NCBI RefSeq assembly: GCF_004614165.1
Contig: NZ_SPVG01000212.1
Location: 1 to 36,589 of the forward strand
Source of the DNA: Duganella callida
GTDB taxonomy: Bacteria > Pseudomonadota > Gammaproteobacteria > Burkholderiales > Burkholderiaceae_D
Length of the DNA: 36,589 bases
Reading direction: 5' to 3'
A program made the position numbers and the translations under genes. Below are positions 25,651-34,279 of the stretch, piece by piece. How positions within the stretch are numbered: the first letter of the stretch is position 1; each line of letters begins with the position of its first letter. The notes below the pieces were generated by a model. That model was not told where the DNA came from. It saw nothing but the letters and a program-made list of their open reading frames with translations, and made no database searches.

Positions 25651-26637
25651 ATGAAAATCGCCGCCGCCATTGTCGCGCTTTGCGTCAGTCTGTCCGCCGG
25701 CGCCGCTTCGCTGGATACCTTCGTCGGCGCGCTGGGCGGGCCGGGGAACAGCGACATCAACGGCGGCTGCACCACCTTCGGCCCGCCGACCGAATTGCGC
25801 AATCTGTTCCCCGGCGCCGGCTTCAGCGTGCCGCTGGGCGGCATCGCCGCCTGCGACTACTTCGGCGGCTACCGGGCGCGCAGCCAGGCCGCCGGCAAAC
25901 TCACCGACAGCTACAGCCTTGGGCCGGTGGCGCAGGACAAGAACGGCAACACCTTCACCGGCAGCGCCAACGCCATCGCCGGCTATGGCTCGCTGGGCGC
26001 TTCGGCGCATGCAGTGCTGGGCACCGGCTACAGCTACAACGGCCTGTTCGAATCGATCGGCGGTGCGCGCTTCACCGACACGCTGACCGCCAGCAGCCCG
26101 CTAATCGCCAGCACCAGCAACGGCTACGTCAAATACCAGTTCAGCGTGGACGGCAGCCTGACCTCCCTCGGTGCGCCGGCTGCCTACAAATTCGGCACCG
26201 CACGCATGGAACTGCAGGTCCAACAGGATAACGGCCCGGTCTATGCACCCTTCGGCGCCATCCAGTATCGTGGCAGCGATGGCACCGTCCTGAATGGCGC
26301 GCCGCCGCCCGGCTGGACCACCAGCACCGGCAGCCTGTCCGGCAGCAGCACCGTCTATCTGGAACTGCCCATGTCCTGGGGCACATCGTGGCAGCTCAGC
26401 GTCGGCCTGTTCTCCTGGGCCTACGGCACCGCCGATGCGCAATTCCTCAGCACCGCCAAACTGACCGGCATCGAACTGTTCGACGCCAACCATAACGCCG
26501 TCACCGATTTCACCCTCACCGCGGCATCCGGCACCAACTACCTGGCGCCGGTGCCGGAACCGGCATCGCAATTCATGTTGCTCGCGGGACTAGCAGCAAT
26601 ATATCTACTGGTGAGGCGCAAGTCCGTTTTACGCTAA
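25651..26637 (+). CDS. PEP-CTERM sorting-domain protein
   Basis: The 328-residue exported protein has an N-terminal signal peptide (MKIAAAIVALCVSLSAGAAS) and a C-terminal PEP-CTERM tag. The tag is the motif VPEPAS (301-306), a hydrophobic helix and basic RRK. Proteins with this tag are processed by exosortase and usually end in the cell envelope or extracellular matrix. The middle is glycine-, serine- and threonine-rich with beta-type strands and no enzyme motif. GAAGGA lies 8 bases before the ATG. It follows selD by 77 bases without a strong terminator, but a functional link is unlikely. Its stop overlaps the stop of the convergent gene by three bases. No exosortase gene is in the window. 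Confidence 0.88.
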   Translation: MKIAAAIVALCVSLSAGAASLDTFVGALGGPGNSDINGGCTTFGPPTELRNLFPGAGFSVPLGGIAACDYFGGYRARSQAAGKLTDSYSLGPVAQDKNGNTFTGSANAIAGYGSLGASAHAVLGTGYSYNGLFESIGGARFTDTLTASSPLIASTSNGYVKYQFSVDGSLTSLGAPAAYKFGTARMELQVQQDNGPVYAPFGAIQYRGSDGTVLNGAPPPGWTTSTGSLSGSSTVYLELPMSWGTSWQLSVGLFSWAYGTADAQFLSTAKLTGIELFDANHNAVTDFTLTAASGTNYLAPVPEPASQFMLLAGLAAIYLLVRRKSVLR

Positions 26638-27338
26638 TCAGCAAGTAGCCTGGAACGTTCGGCCGCCGGGAATCGAATACAATCCGGGTCCATCTCATTC
26701 AACAAGCCGATCAGTGCGGACTGCAATTTCAACATGCGCTGCCGTGCCTCGGCCTTGCCTTCTGCCAGGCTGGTGACATCGGCGATCAAATGTTGAAAGA
26801 GAGGATCGTCGCTGAGAGAAGATTTGTTCAGGAACTCGCCATAGCCAATGCATCTACGCCCATCGGCCACCAGCAGCATCCGTTCCCCCATCGCGCGCTG
26901 CTCTCCCGCGAATACACGCAGTGTCTTGCCGTAGTCATTGGTCTGCATAAGCGAATAGATGCCGCCCAATTTTCGCGATAAATCACGTGTCTTCACATTG
27001 TCTTTCAGATCGATAAACTGTATTTCTTCGCGTACAGCCTCCACCCATGCAAAATATTGGGCGAATAAATACACCGTGTTATTGACTGCATACGCCCGCT
27101 CGCGCTCATCTCCATGGACGTAAAAGGCTTCAAAAAAACCTCGCGCAAGGATGTTGTACAGCCGGCTCTGCAGATCGGCCGCGGCTTGCATCAAAGGCTC
27201 ACGATAACGGGCCGAGACTTTCTCACTCTCCGCCTCCCGATTTGTGCGCGCAATATACTTTTGCCCGAGCGGGGTGACGAGCGATACCAATAAGGCCACA
27301 CTACCGCTGATCAAAACACCGAAAATTTCTGCACTCAA
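26634..27338 (-). CDS. membrane-anchored hypothetical protein, 234 aa
   Basis: The protein starts at TTG 27338 with GGGGA 7 bases upstream. It has one N-terminal hydrophobic segment (IFGVLISGSVALLVSLVTPLG), followed by a charged KYIARTNREAESEKVSARYREPL and a largely helical cytoplasmic body. Short blocks include LQSRLYNILARGFFEAFY, NNTVYLFAQYFAWVEAVREEIQFI and MGERMLLVADGRRCIGYGEF. I recognise no family with a function. Codon use is AT-richer than its neighbours. Its stop overlaps that of the convergent PEP-CTERM gene. It is transcribed away from the leuA leader region. Confidence 0.65.
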   Translation of the reverse strand: MSAEIFGVLISGSVALLVSLVTPLGQKYIARTNREAESEKVSARYREPLMQAAADLQSRLYNILARGFFEAFYVHGDERERAYAVNNTVYLFAQYFAWVEAVREEIQFIDLKDNVKTRDLSRKLGGIYSLMQTNDYGKTLRVFAGEQRAMGERMLLVADGRRCIGYGEFLNKSSLSDDPLFQHLIADVTSLAEGKAEARQRMLKLQSALIGLLNEMDPDCIRFPAAERSRLLAD

Positions 27339-27429
27339 AGAAGTTCCCCAGTGGAAATAATGCCTGGAATCTTATGCATAAAGTTCAAGATGGTCAAACC
27401 AAGCCCACATCGCCCCGCCATAAATTATC

Positions 27430-27459
27430 TTGACAGGCAAGCAGCCGATCTCGTACATT
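27430..27459 (+). promoter_or_regulatory. sigma-70 promoter of the leuA leader
   Basis: TTGACA (27430-27435), an 18-base spacer and TACATT (27454-27459) form a good sigma-70 promoter. A start seven bases downstream would fall at or beside the ATG of the leader ORF at 27466, so the leader may be translated from a nearly leaderless transcript. Confidence 0.6.
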
Positions 27460-27465
27460 AAAACA

Positions 27466-27552
27466 ATGATCTCGCATCTGCACCTATCCGCTTTCCTGCT
27501 ATCGCCTGCCAGCGCCCTATCGCTAGCAGCGCGCCTACTAGCACGCGCTTAA
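27466..27552 (+). CDS. putative leucine leader peptide, 28 aa (attenuation)
   Basis: A 28-codon frame (MISHLHLSAFLLSPASAL... to TAA) lies 294 bases before leuA on the same strand. It holds eight leucines, six encoded by CTA, a codon that is rare in this GC-rich genome, including a CTA CTA pair at codons 24-25. Such Leu/CTA-rich leaders control leu operons by transcription attenuation: ribosomes stall when charged tRNA-Leu is scarce. The tandem CTA codons lie in the loop of a perfect AGCGCG/CGCGCT hairpin (27528-27549), which a stalled ribosome would disrupt. There is no Shine-Dalgarno, consistent with the promoter placing the transcript start at the ATG. The peptide itself is probably not functional. 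Confidence 0.65.
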   Translation: MISHLHLSAFLLSPASALSLAARLLARA

Positions 27553-27845
27553 TCCGCGTCTCCGTTGTACCCTCGTGCCGGCCATAAGCCGCACAGTCTT
27601 CAAAAACCAGGAAAGTTGCACCGATGCTCACCATGACTACGGCCACCCATGCTCCATCCCGCAACGGCGATCCGATCGCGCTGCCGGCTGGCGCACGCGC
27701 GCTGTCGACGCTACTGCTAAAACTACCGATCGGTTGCCGCGCCTAGAGCCCCGTGGCCCGCGCGGCCGCCCTCCGCCACACCGCAGTTTCAGCGCCAGCA
27801 CGAACGCCGGCACACCAAAAATTCAAAAGATCCAGGAGCATGACC
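27553..27845 (+). promoter_or_regulatory. leuA leader region with candidate attenuator hairpins
   Basis: This stretch between the leader peptide and leuA contains several GC-rich inverted repeats. GTGCCGGC/GCCGCAC surrounds CATAA near 27574-27594. GCCGCGC (27736-27742) pairs perfectly with GCGCGGC (27760-27766). No long T-run follows either hairpin, so the terminating structure is uncertain. A second Leu/CTA-bearing frame (27624-27746) overlaps the last hairpin. Confidence 0.4.
27624..27746 (+). CDS. second small ORF in the leuA leader, 40 aa
   Basis: An ATG-to-TAG frame of 40 codons is preceded by AGGAAA about 10 bases upstream. Its end reads ALSTLLLKLPIGCRA, with CTA CTG CTA AAA CTA as the leucine codons. 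The clustered rare CTA codons recall the first leader peptide. The stop lies in the loop of the GCCGCGC/GCGCGGC hairpin. It could be a second control peptide or the remnant of one. Alternatively it could be chance sequence in a GC-rich leader. Confidence 0.35.
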   Translation: MLTMTTATHAPSRNGDPIALPAGARALSTLLLKLPIGCRA

Positions 27846-29528
27846 ATGATGTTGCAGAACCCAGCGAGCAAATACCGCGCCTTCCCCGCCGTCCAACTCA
27901 CCGACCGTACTTGGCCGAACGCCGTGATCAGCAAACCGCCGATCTGGATGAGCACCGACCTGCGCGACGGTAACCAGGCGCTGATCGAACCGATGAGCAT
28001 CGAGAAGAAGCTCCGCATGTTCGACCTGCTGATCAAGATCGGCCTGAAGGAAATCGAAGTCGGCTTCCCGTCCGCCTCGCAGACCGATTTCGACTTCGTG
28101 CGCAAACTGATCGACGAAAACCGCATCCCGGACGACGTCACCATCATCGTGCTGACCCAGTCGCGCGAAGAGCTTATCCGCCGCACCGTGGAATCCTGCG
28201 TCGGCGCCAGGCGCGCCATCGTCCACCTGTACAACTCGGTGGCGCCGGTGTTCCGCAAGGTGGTGTTCGGCATGTCGCGCGAAGAGATCACCAACATCGC
28301 CACCACTGGCGCCAAACTGGTGAAGGAACTGACCAAACAGCATCCAGACACCGACTGGGGCTACGAATACACGCCGGAATCCTTCTCCACCACGGAGCTG
28401 GACTTCTCCAAGCATATCTGCGACGCGGTGATCGCCATCTTCGAACCGACCCCGCACAAGAAGATGATCATCAACCTGCCGTCTACCGTGGAATGCAGCA
28501 CCCCCAACGTCTACGCCGACCAGATCGAATGGATGTCGCGCAAGCTGACGCGCCGCGACTCGCTGATCATCAGCGTGCACCCGCACAATGACCGCGGCAC
28601 CGCCGTCGCTTCGGCCGAACTGGCGGTGATGGCCGGCGCCGACCGCGTCGAGGGCTGCCTGTTCGGCAATGGCGAGCGCACCGGCAACGTCGACCTGGTG
28701 ACGCTGGCGCTGAACCTGTACACCCAGGGCGTGCACCCGGGCCTGGATTTCTCCGACATCGACGAAGTGCGCAAGGTGGTCGAAGAATGCAACCAGCTGC
28801 CGGTGCATCCGCGCCATCCGTATGTCGGCGACCTGGTGTTCACCGCCTTCTCCGGCTCGCACCAGGACGCGATCAAGAAGGGCTTCGCCAAACAGCAGCC
28901 GGGCGCGATCTGGGAGATCCCGTATCTGCCGATCGACCCGCAGGACCTGGGCCGCAGCTACGACGCCGTGATCCGCGTGAACAGCCAGTCCGGCAAGGGC
29001 GGCATGTCCTACCTGCTGGAACAGGATTACGGCCTGGTGCTGCCGCGCCGCCTGCAGATCGAATTCAGCCGCGCGGTGCAGGCGGTGGCCGACCAGACCG
29101 GCCTGGAAATCACCGCCGAAGGCATCTACGACATCTTCAGCAAGGAATACTTCGAACAGACCGCGCCCTACGCCTATCAGTCCCACCGGATGACCGAGGA
29201 CACCAGCAGCGACGAGCCGGTGCAGATCGACATCGCCCTGATGCACCGGGGCGCGCCGATGGCACTGCAAGGTGGCGGCAACGGCCCGATCGACGCCTTT
29301 GTCGACGCGCTCGGCCTGGACATCAAGCTGATGGACTACCACGAGCACTCGATCGGCTCGGGCGCCAACGCCAAGGCGGCCTGCTACGTCGAACTGCGCC
29401 TGGCCAACGGCCCCACCCTGTTCGGCGCGGCCACCGACAGCAACATCCTGACCGCCTCGTTCAAGGCGGTGCTGAGCGCGGTAAACCGCCAGCTGGCGCG
29501 CACCGAAGCGGCCGCGATCGCGGCTTAA
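27846..29528 (+). CDS. leuA: 2-isopropylmalate synthase LeuA
   Basis: The 560-residue enzyme condenses acetyl-CoA with 2-oxoisovalerate, the first committed step of leucine synthesis. The catalytic TIM barrel has [11 protein letters not shown] (metal-binding D38 region), [17 protein letters not shown], the metal histidines in HPHNDRGTA and the [10 protein letters not shown] motif. The C-terminal part (about 430-560) is the LeuA allosteric domain that binds leucine ([29 protein letters not shown]). It is the long type-2 LeuA form. Of three clustered ATGs, 27846 is preferred because AGGAG lies 7 bases upstream. The CTA-rich leader indicates transcriptional control by leucine supply. A GGGGTCAG-type repeat begins on its stop codon. 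Confidence 0.95.
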   Translation: MMLQNPASKYRAFPAVQLTDRTWPNAVISKPPIWMSTDLRDGNQALIEPMSIEKKLRMFDLLIKIGLKEIEVGFPSASQTDFDFVRKLIDENRIPDDVTIIVLTQSREELIRRTVESCVGARRAIVHLYNSVAPVFRKVVFGMSREEITNIATTGAKLVKELTKQHPDTDWGYEYTPESFSTTELDFSKHICDAVIAIFEPTPHKKMIINLPSTVECSTPNVYADQIEWMSRKLTRRDSLIISVHPHNDRGTAVASAELAVMAGADRVEGCLFGNGERTGNVDLVTLALNLYTQGVHPGLDFSDIDEVRKVVEECNQLPVHPRHPYVGDLVFTAFSGSHQDAIKKGFAKQQPGAIWEIPYLPIDPQDLGRSYDAVIRVNSQSGKGGMSYLLEQDYGLVLPRRLQIEFSRAVQAVADQTGLEITAEGIYDIFSKEYFEQTAPYAYQSHRMTEDTSSDEPVQIDIALMHRGAPMALQGGGNGPIDAFVDALGLDIKLMDYHEHSIGSGANAKAACYVELRLANGPTLFGAATDSNILTASFKAVLSAVNRQLARTEAAAIAA

Positions 29529-29529
29529 A

Positions 29530-29552
29530 AGTCGGCTCTGACCCCGAACTTG
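29530..29552. repeat. direct repeat copy 1 (CTGACCCCG type), after leuA
   Basis: A 23-bp block with core CGGCTCTGACCCCGAACTTG is identical to the copy at 31196-31218. It starts one base past the leuA stop codon. The flanks extend similarity to about 38 bases including both TAA stops, with few mismatches. The two copies bracket the chemoreceptor gene. Confidence 0.85.
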
Positions 29553-29652
29553 CCGGGTTGGCGTTCCGTCCGCGCAACATCGGCCGGAAAGCATATTTTC
29601 CGCACTGCAGCACCACAGCTATACTGCCTGAACCACCACGCAGGAGCTGTGC

Positions 29653-31194
29653 ATGAACATCTCGAACCTGAAAATCGGCGTGCGCCTGGGCCTGGGCTTT
29701 GGCGCCGTGCTGCTGCTGATGGTGGCGCTGATCGCCATCGGCCTGCAGCGCCTGGGCAGCATCGGCGCCGTCACCGACACCGTCATCGACAAGGACTGGG
29801 TCAAGGCCGAAGCGGCGGCCACGGTCGCCAGCACCACGCGCGCCAATTCGGCGCTGACGTTGGAACTGTTCACCACCACCGATCGGGCGCGCATCGCCGC
29901 CATCACCAGCGAAATCGACGCCAACAAGAAAATCATCGGCGCCGCGCTGGATACCCTGGACAAACTGATTTACCGCGACGACGGTAAAGCCATTCTGGCG
30001 CGCGTGGTCGCGCAGCGCAAAGCCTATGTCGCCTCGTTCTCGGCCATCCTGACCATGCTGGACAGCGGCCGCCGCGACGACGCCGTCGCCGCCCTGCAAG
30101 CCGACATGCTGCCCAAGCTGGCGGCGCTGCAGGCCAGCATCCGCGAACTGGCCGAGCTGCAGAAAACGCTGGCGTCGCAGAACGGCGACCTGATCAAGCG
30201 GGACATCGCCACCGCGCGCCAGGTGATGGCCTGGCTGGGCGTGGTGGCGCTGGTACTGGGCCTGGCCTTCGCCTGGCGCGTGACGCGCTCCATCACCGAA
30301 CCGATCGACGACGCGCTGGACGTGGCGCGCGCCGTCGCCGCCGGCGACCTGACGCGCCACATCCGCAGCGCGCGGCGCGATGAAATGGGCGAACTGCTGG
30401 ACGCGCTGGGCCAGATGAACGGCAACCTGTCGCGCATCGTCGGGCGGGTGCGCAGCGGCGCCGGCGCGATCAACAGCGCCTCGGCGGAAATCGCCAGCGG
30501 CAACCTCGACCTGTCCTCGCGCACCGAGCAGCAGGCCAGCTCGCTGGAAGAGACCGCCGCCTCGATGGAAGAACTGACCAGCACCGTCAAGCAGAACGCC
30601 GCCAACGCCCACCAGGCCAACAGCCTGGCGCAATCGGCCGCCGAAGTCGCGCGGCGCGGCGGCGCCGTGGTGGCGCAAGTGGTCGACACCATGAACGCGA
30701 TCAACGACGCGTCGAAGAAAATCGTCGACATCATCAGCGTCATCGACGGCATTGCCTTTCAGACCAATATCCTGGCCCTGAACGCGGCGGTGGAGGCCGC
30801 GCGCGCCGGCGAACAGGGGCGCGGCTTTGCGGTGGTGGCGACCGAAGTGCGCACGCTGGCCCAGCGCAGTTCGGCCGCGGCCAGGGAAATCAAGGCGCTG
30901 ATCGACGACTCGGTCGACAAGGTGGCGACGGGTGCCCAGTTGGTCGAAGTGGCCGGCAGCACCATGCACGAGGTGCAGGAAAGCGTGCGCCGGGTTACCG
31001 CCATCGTCGGTGAAATCACCGTCGCCAACCACGAACAGACCAGCGGCATCGAACAAATCAACATCGCCATCAGCCAGATGGACCAGGTAACCCAACAGAA
31101 TGCCGCGCTGGTCGAGCAAGCCGCCGCCGCTGCGGCCGCGATGCAGGACCAGACCGGAGAACTGAACGCCGTGGTCAGCCAGTTCCGCCTGTAA
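29653..31194 (+). CDS. methyl-accepting chemotaxis protein
   Basis: This 513-residue Tsr-like chemoreceptor has a first membrane helix [15 protein letters not shown], a periplasmic four-helix-type sensor (about 35-185), and a second helix [23 protein letters not shown] domain ([22 protein letters not shown]) and the methylation/signalling hairpin follow, with tip [20 protein letters not shown]. It ends at QFRL without a basic tail or CheR-binding pentapeptide. GCAGGAG lies 7 bases before the ATG. The signalling half closely resembles the chemoreceptor at 17537, while the sensor halves differ, so the ligands differ. It is bracketed by 23-bp identical direct repeats. Confidence 0.93.
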   Translation: MNISNLKIGVRLGLGFGAVLLLMVALIAIGLQRLGSIGAVTDTVIDKDWVKAEAAATVASTTRANSALTLELFTTTDRARIAAITSEIDANKKIIGAALDTLDKLIYRDDGKAILARVVAQRKAYVASFSAILTMLDSGRRDDAVAALQADMLPKLAALQASIRELAELQKTLASQNGDLIKRDIATARQVMAWLGVVALVLGLAFAWRVTRSITEPIDDALDVARAVAAGDLTRHIRSARRDEMGELLDALGQMNGNLSRIVGRVRSGAGAINSASAEIASGNLDLSSRTEQQASSLEETAASMEELTSTVKQNAANAHQANSLAQSAAEVARRGGAVVAQVVDTMNAINDASKKIVDIISVIDGIAFQTNILALNAAVEAARAGEQGRGFAVVATEVRTLAQRSSAAAREIKALIDDSVDKVATGAQLVEVAGSTMHEVQESVRRVTAIVGEITVANHEQTSGIEQINIAISQMDQVTQQNAALVEQAAAAAAAMQDQTGELNAVVSQFRL

Positions 31195-31195
31195 G

Positions 31196-31218
31196 AGTCG
31201 GCTCTGACCCCGAACTTG
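31196..31218. repeat. direct repeat copy 2 (CTGACCCCG type), after the chemoreceptor
   Basis: This copy is identical over 23 bp to the one at 29530-29552 and starts one base after the chemoreceptor stop. It is followed by GACGGGCTGGC where copy 1 has GCCGGGTTGGC. Confidence 0.85.
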
Positions 31219-31279
31219 ACGGGCTGGCTGGCTTGGCGCATCATCAGCGGGCTCTCTACTATTCACGGGAAAGGCCAGT

Positions 31280-32059
31280 TTGTTTACCGTTATCGTTCCC
31301 ACCCACGCGCGTCCATTGCTGCTGCGCCGCACGCTGCAGTCGCTGATCGCGCAGACCTACCAGGAATTTCAAGTCATTGTCGTGGACGACTCGGGCGCCT
31401 ACGTGCCGCCGTACGCGGAGATGGCCGCCATGCCTGGGCGCTACACCTACATCATCCGAAGCGGCGTCAACGGCCCGGCGGAAAGCCGCAACATGGCGCT
31501 GGATCTGGTGCGCACGCCGTATGTCATCTTCCTGGACGATGACGATACCTTCGAACCCGGCCACCTGGCGGCGCTGGCCAAGCATATCGGCAACGGCAAG
31601 CCGGAACTGCTGAGCTGCGACTTCAGCGTGATCAACGAGGACCGCACCCAGAATCCGCCGCAGTTCCTGTCGCGCGACCAGGTATCGACCGCCGCCGTCA
31701 CGGCGGCCAGCGTGCACGTGATCAACCGCATTCCCAACAGCTGCCTGATCTACCGCCGCGACGTGGTCGAAAAGCTGCGCTACGCCACCGACATGATCAT
31801 CTACGAGGACTGGGACTTCCTGCTGGCCGCGCTCAAGGGCCGCACCCTGCGCCACGTGGCCACCGGCGGCGTCAACATCCACAAGAGCAAGGCCGATGCG
31901 CCGGAAAACATGCGCCGCGGGAATACGCGCGACGATCTGATCGTCCAGACCATGCTCGACCTGTACCGCAAGCATCGCGCGCCCGACCAGGCCACGCGCC
32001 AGGCGCGGCTGCAACTGATGCAGCAGGCCGGCGTGACCATCACCTTGGACCAGTGCTGA
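31280..32059 (+). CDS. glycosyltransferase family 2
   Basis: This 259-residue GT-A enzyme begins MFTVIVPTHARPLLLRRTLQSLIAQTYQEFQVIVVDDSG, the nucleotide-sugar-binding opening of GT2. The metal-binding DxD is in VIFLDDDDTFEPGH. A later RIPNSCLIYRRDVVEKL and IYEDWDFLLAAL contain the catalytic ED motif. It transfers a sugar to a glycan or another acceptor at the cytoplasmic face; specificity is unknown. No ATG fits, so the start is taken at TTG 31280, after GGGAAAGG. A second GT2 gene follows 8 bases later, so the pair is an operon, possibly for a surface glycan. Confidence 0.85.
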   Translation: MFTVIVPTHARPLLLRRTLQSLIAQTYQEFQVIVVDDSGAYVPPYAEMAAMPGRYTYIIRSGVNGPAESRNMALDLVRTPYVIFLDDDDTFEPGHLAALAKHIGNGKPELLSCDFSVINEDRTQNPPQFLSRDQVSTAAVTAASVHVINRIPNSCLIYRRDVVEKLRYATDMIIYEDWDFLLAALKGRTLRHVATGGVNIHKSKADAPENMRRGNTRDDLIVQTMLDLYRKHRAPDQATRQARLQLMQQAGVTITLDQC

Positions 32060-32067
32060 GGACGCCC

Positions 32068-32952
32068 ATGACCGCCGTTACCGTCCTGATCCCGGCCCAT
32101 AACGCCGCCGCCACGCTGGCCGCCACCCTGGACAGCCTGGCGGCCCAGACCTACCGCGATTTCAGCGTGCTGATCGTCGACGATGCATCGCGCGACAACA
32201 CCGCCGACATCGCGCGCGGCTACAGTGGCCGCATCGCCATCGAGGTGCTGACGCTGGCGCAGAATGCCGGCGTGGCCGGCGCACTGAACCAGGGCTTGGC
32301 GACTATCCGGACGCCCTACATCGCCCGCCTGGACGCCGACGACCTGGCCATGCCGACGCGGCTGGAAAAACAGGTCGCCTTCCTCGAAGCCAATCCGGAC
32401 GTCGCCGTATGCAGCACGTGGATGGAGCTATTTTATGACGATGGCCGGCCGTCGCAATTCCTGCCCAAGCCGCAGCACGACGCGGCGATCAAGACCGCGC
32501 TGGTGCAGTATTGCTCGATGTCGCACGGCGCCTCCATGTTCCGCAAGAGCTTCTTCGACGACGTCGGCGTGTTCAACACCAGCCTCGATTTCGCCGAGGA
32601 CTACGACCTGTGGACGCGCGGCGCGCTGCTCGGCAAGCGCTACGCCAACCTGCCGGAAGCTTTGTCGCGCTACCGCCAGCACGACAACCGCGTCGGCGTG
32701 CAGAAGCGTCAGCTGCAGTACGAGCGCGACCTGGCCATCAAGCGCAAATACATCTCGGCGCTGCTGGATGGCGCCTCACCGGGCCACCTGGCCGAGTTTT
32801 TCTCGCTGCTGACGGCGTTCTCCAGCAAAGAGATCGCCCTTGCCGTGGTCCAGCAATCGATGCCGCTGCTGTTGAAACTGGGCCGCCGGCTGCCGGACGA
32901 AACCCTGTTCGGCGACATCGTCTCCGGCTGCATCGGCCGCCACCTGCGTTAA
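32068..32952 (+). CDS. glycosyltransferase family 2
   Basis: The 294-residue GT2 enzyme starts TAVTVLIPAHNAAATLAATLDSLAAQTYRDFSVLIVDDAS. It has the DxD motif in YIARLDADDLAMPTRLEKQ and the catalytic acidic pair in LDFAEDYDLWTRGALLG. Members with this pattern often build O-antigen or exopolysaccharide side chains. ATG 32068 is preferred because GAGGA is 6 bases upstream; an in-frame GTG 15 bases earlier overlaps the preceding gene. It pairs with the GT2 gene upstream. Its TAA forms the first bases of the long inverted repeat that follows. Confidence 0.88.
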   Translation: MTAVTVLIPAHNAAATLAATLDSLAAQTYRDFSVLIVDDASRDNTADIARGYSGRIAIEVLTLAQNAGVAGALNQGLATIRTPYIARLDADDLAMPTRLEKQVAFLEANPDVAVCSTWMELFYDDGRPSQFLPKPQHDAAIKTALVQYCSMSHGASMFRKSFFDDVGVFNTSLDFAEDYDLWTRGALLGKRYANLPEALSRYRQHDNRVGVQKRQLQYERDLAIKRKYISALLDGASPGHLAEFFSLLTAFSSKEIALAVVQQSMPLLLKLGRRLPDETLFGDIVSGCIGRHLR

Positions 32953-33044
32953 TCCGGGGTCAGTTCTGCCAATCGCACACGGGCTCTACCGTAGCAGCCG
33001 CTACGGTAGAGCCCGTGTGCGATTGGCAGAACTGACCCCGGATT
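32951..33044. repeat. perfect 45-bp inverted repeat with 4-base loop
   Basis: The arm at 32951-32995 and the arm at 33000-33044 are exact reverse complements, separated by AGCC. The outer end contains the CCGGGGTCAG core shared with the elements at 15571, 29530 and 31196. The left arm begins on the GT2 stop codon and the right arm ends 5 bases before the egtB stop on the other strand. It would form a very stable hairpin in either transcript and could act as a bidirectional terminator. Confidence 0.95.
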
Positions 33045-33048
33045 TTGG

Positions 33049-34278
33049 CTAACGGGCGAGGCGCAGGCCGGTGAATTGCCAGCGCGCGCCGGCGGGGAAG
33101 AAGTTGCGGTAGCTGTGGCGCGCATGGCCGTCCGGCGTCGCGCACGATGAGCCGCGCAGCACGTACTGGTTCACCATGAATTTGCCGTTGTATTCGCCGA
33201 TCGCGCCTTCCGCCGCCGCAAAGCCCGGATACGGCGCGTAGCTGCTGCTGGTCCATTGCCAGCACCGGCCGAACATCTGCTGCAGGCCCTCGCCCGCCGC
33301 GCCGGCCGGATGCAGCGAGCCGGTTTCGACCGGCGCCCGGGCGGCGGCATATTCCCATTCGGCTTCGGTCGGCAAGCGCGCGCCGGCCCAGTGGGCATAG
33401 GCGTCCGCTTCGAACAGCGAGATATGCGTCAGCGGCCGGTTCAGGTCCAGCGGCTGCGGGCCGTGCAGGGTGAATTCCTGCCATGCCCCCTTGTCGTCCT
33501 GGAACCAGTAGATCGGCGCCCGCAGGTTCTGCGTGCGCGCCCAGTCCCAGCCCTCGGCCAGCCACAGCGCCGCGTTGGCATAGCCGCCGGCGTTGATGAA
33601 GCCCAGGTATTCGCCGTTGGTGACCAGCCGCGACGCCAACTCGAACGGCGCCACATACTGCTTGTGACGCGGCAGTTCGTTGTCGAAGCTGAAGCCGGCA
33701 CCATCGTGGCCAATGTCGGTCAGGCCGCCTTCAAACGCCAGCCATGCGAGCGGCGCGGCGCTCGCGGCCCGCGCCAGCGGCACGTCCATGTAGGCCGGAC
33801 GCAGTATGCTCTGCGCCAGCAGGTGTTTGACGTCGGTCAGCATCAGTTCCTGGTGCTGCTGTTCATGGTGCATGCCGAGCGTGATCAGCATCGCCAGTTC
33901 CGTGCTGGGCGCATCCGCCAGCAGCCGGGCGATGCGCGCGTCGACGTCGGCACGGTAGGCGCGCACTTCGTTCATCGATGGTCGCGTCAGCAGCCCGCGT
34001 TGCGGCCGCGGGTGCTTTTCGCCCACGCCGTTGTAATAGGAGTTGAACAGGATGCGGAACGCCGGATGGAAGGGCTTGAAATCCGCCTCCAGCCGCTCCA
34101 GGATGAAGGTCTCGAAGAACCAGGTGGTGTGCGCCAGATGCCATTTGATCGGGCTCGCGTCCGGCATCGACTGCGCGCCGCAGTCCTCGTCGGACAGCGG
34201 CTCGGCCAGCGCCAGCGTGTGCCCGCGCACCTGCGCGTAGCGCGCGCTCAGGTCCTGCTGCGGTAGACGCATGTCCAT
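33049..34278 (-). CDS. egtB: hercynine oxygenase EgtB (ergothioneine biosynthesis)
   Basis: The 409-residue non-heme iron enzyme joins a sulfur donor to hercynine with oxygen, giving the sulfoxide precursor of ergothioneine. The DinB-like N-terminal domain holds the iron ligands H50 in WHLAHTTWFFE and the HX3HXE motif HEQQHQE (H138, H142). The C-terminal SUMF1 domain has YAHWAGARLPTEAEWEYAA and QYVLRGSSCATPDGHARHSYRNFFP, typical EgtB blocks. No EgtA, EgtC or EgtE gene is nearby, so the donor may be free cysteine, but this is inference. The start at 34278 (or 34272) is one base after the egtD stop, so the two are translationally coupled. It is a paralogue of the SenA protein at 22162. Confidence 0.92.
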   Translation of the reverse strand: MDMRLPQQDLSARYAQVRGHTLALAEPLSDEDCGAQSMPDASPIKWHLAHTTWFFETFILERLEADFKPFHPAFRILFNSYYNGVGEKHPRPQRGLLTRPSMNEVRAYRADVDARIARLLADAPSTELAMLITLGMHHEQQHQELMLTDVKHLLAQSILRPAYMDVPLARAASAAPLAWLAFEGGLTDIGHDGAGFSFDNELPRHKQYVAPFELASRLVTNGEYLGFINAGGYANAALWLAEGWDWARTQNLRAPIYWFQDDKGAWQEFTLHGPQPLDLNRPLTHISLFEADAYAHWAGARLPTEAEWEYAAARAPVETGSLHPAGAAGEGLQQMFGRCWQWTSSSYAPYPGFAAAEGAIGEYNGKFMVNQYVLRGSSCATPDGHARHSYRNFFPAGARWQFTGLRLAR

Positions 34279-34279
34279 C

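Noticed and set aside
27458-27664. Minus-strand frame of 68 codons in the leuA leader region
   Set aside because: It lies opposite the CTA-rich leader peptide and promoter, has no ribosome site, and is better explained as the complement of the leader.
27789-29594. Minus-strand frame of 601 codons opposite leuA
   Set aside because: Antisense shadow of leuA; no start signals and no recognisable domain.
29461-31332. Minus-strand frame of 623 codons opposite the chemoreceptor
   Set aside because: Antisense shadow rich in Gly, Arg and His. A similar one exists opposite the other chemoreceptor, as expected from codon bias.
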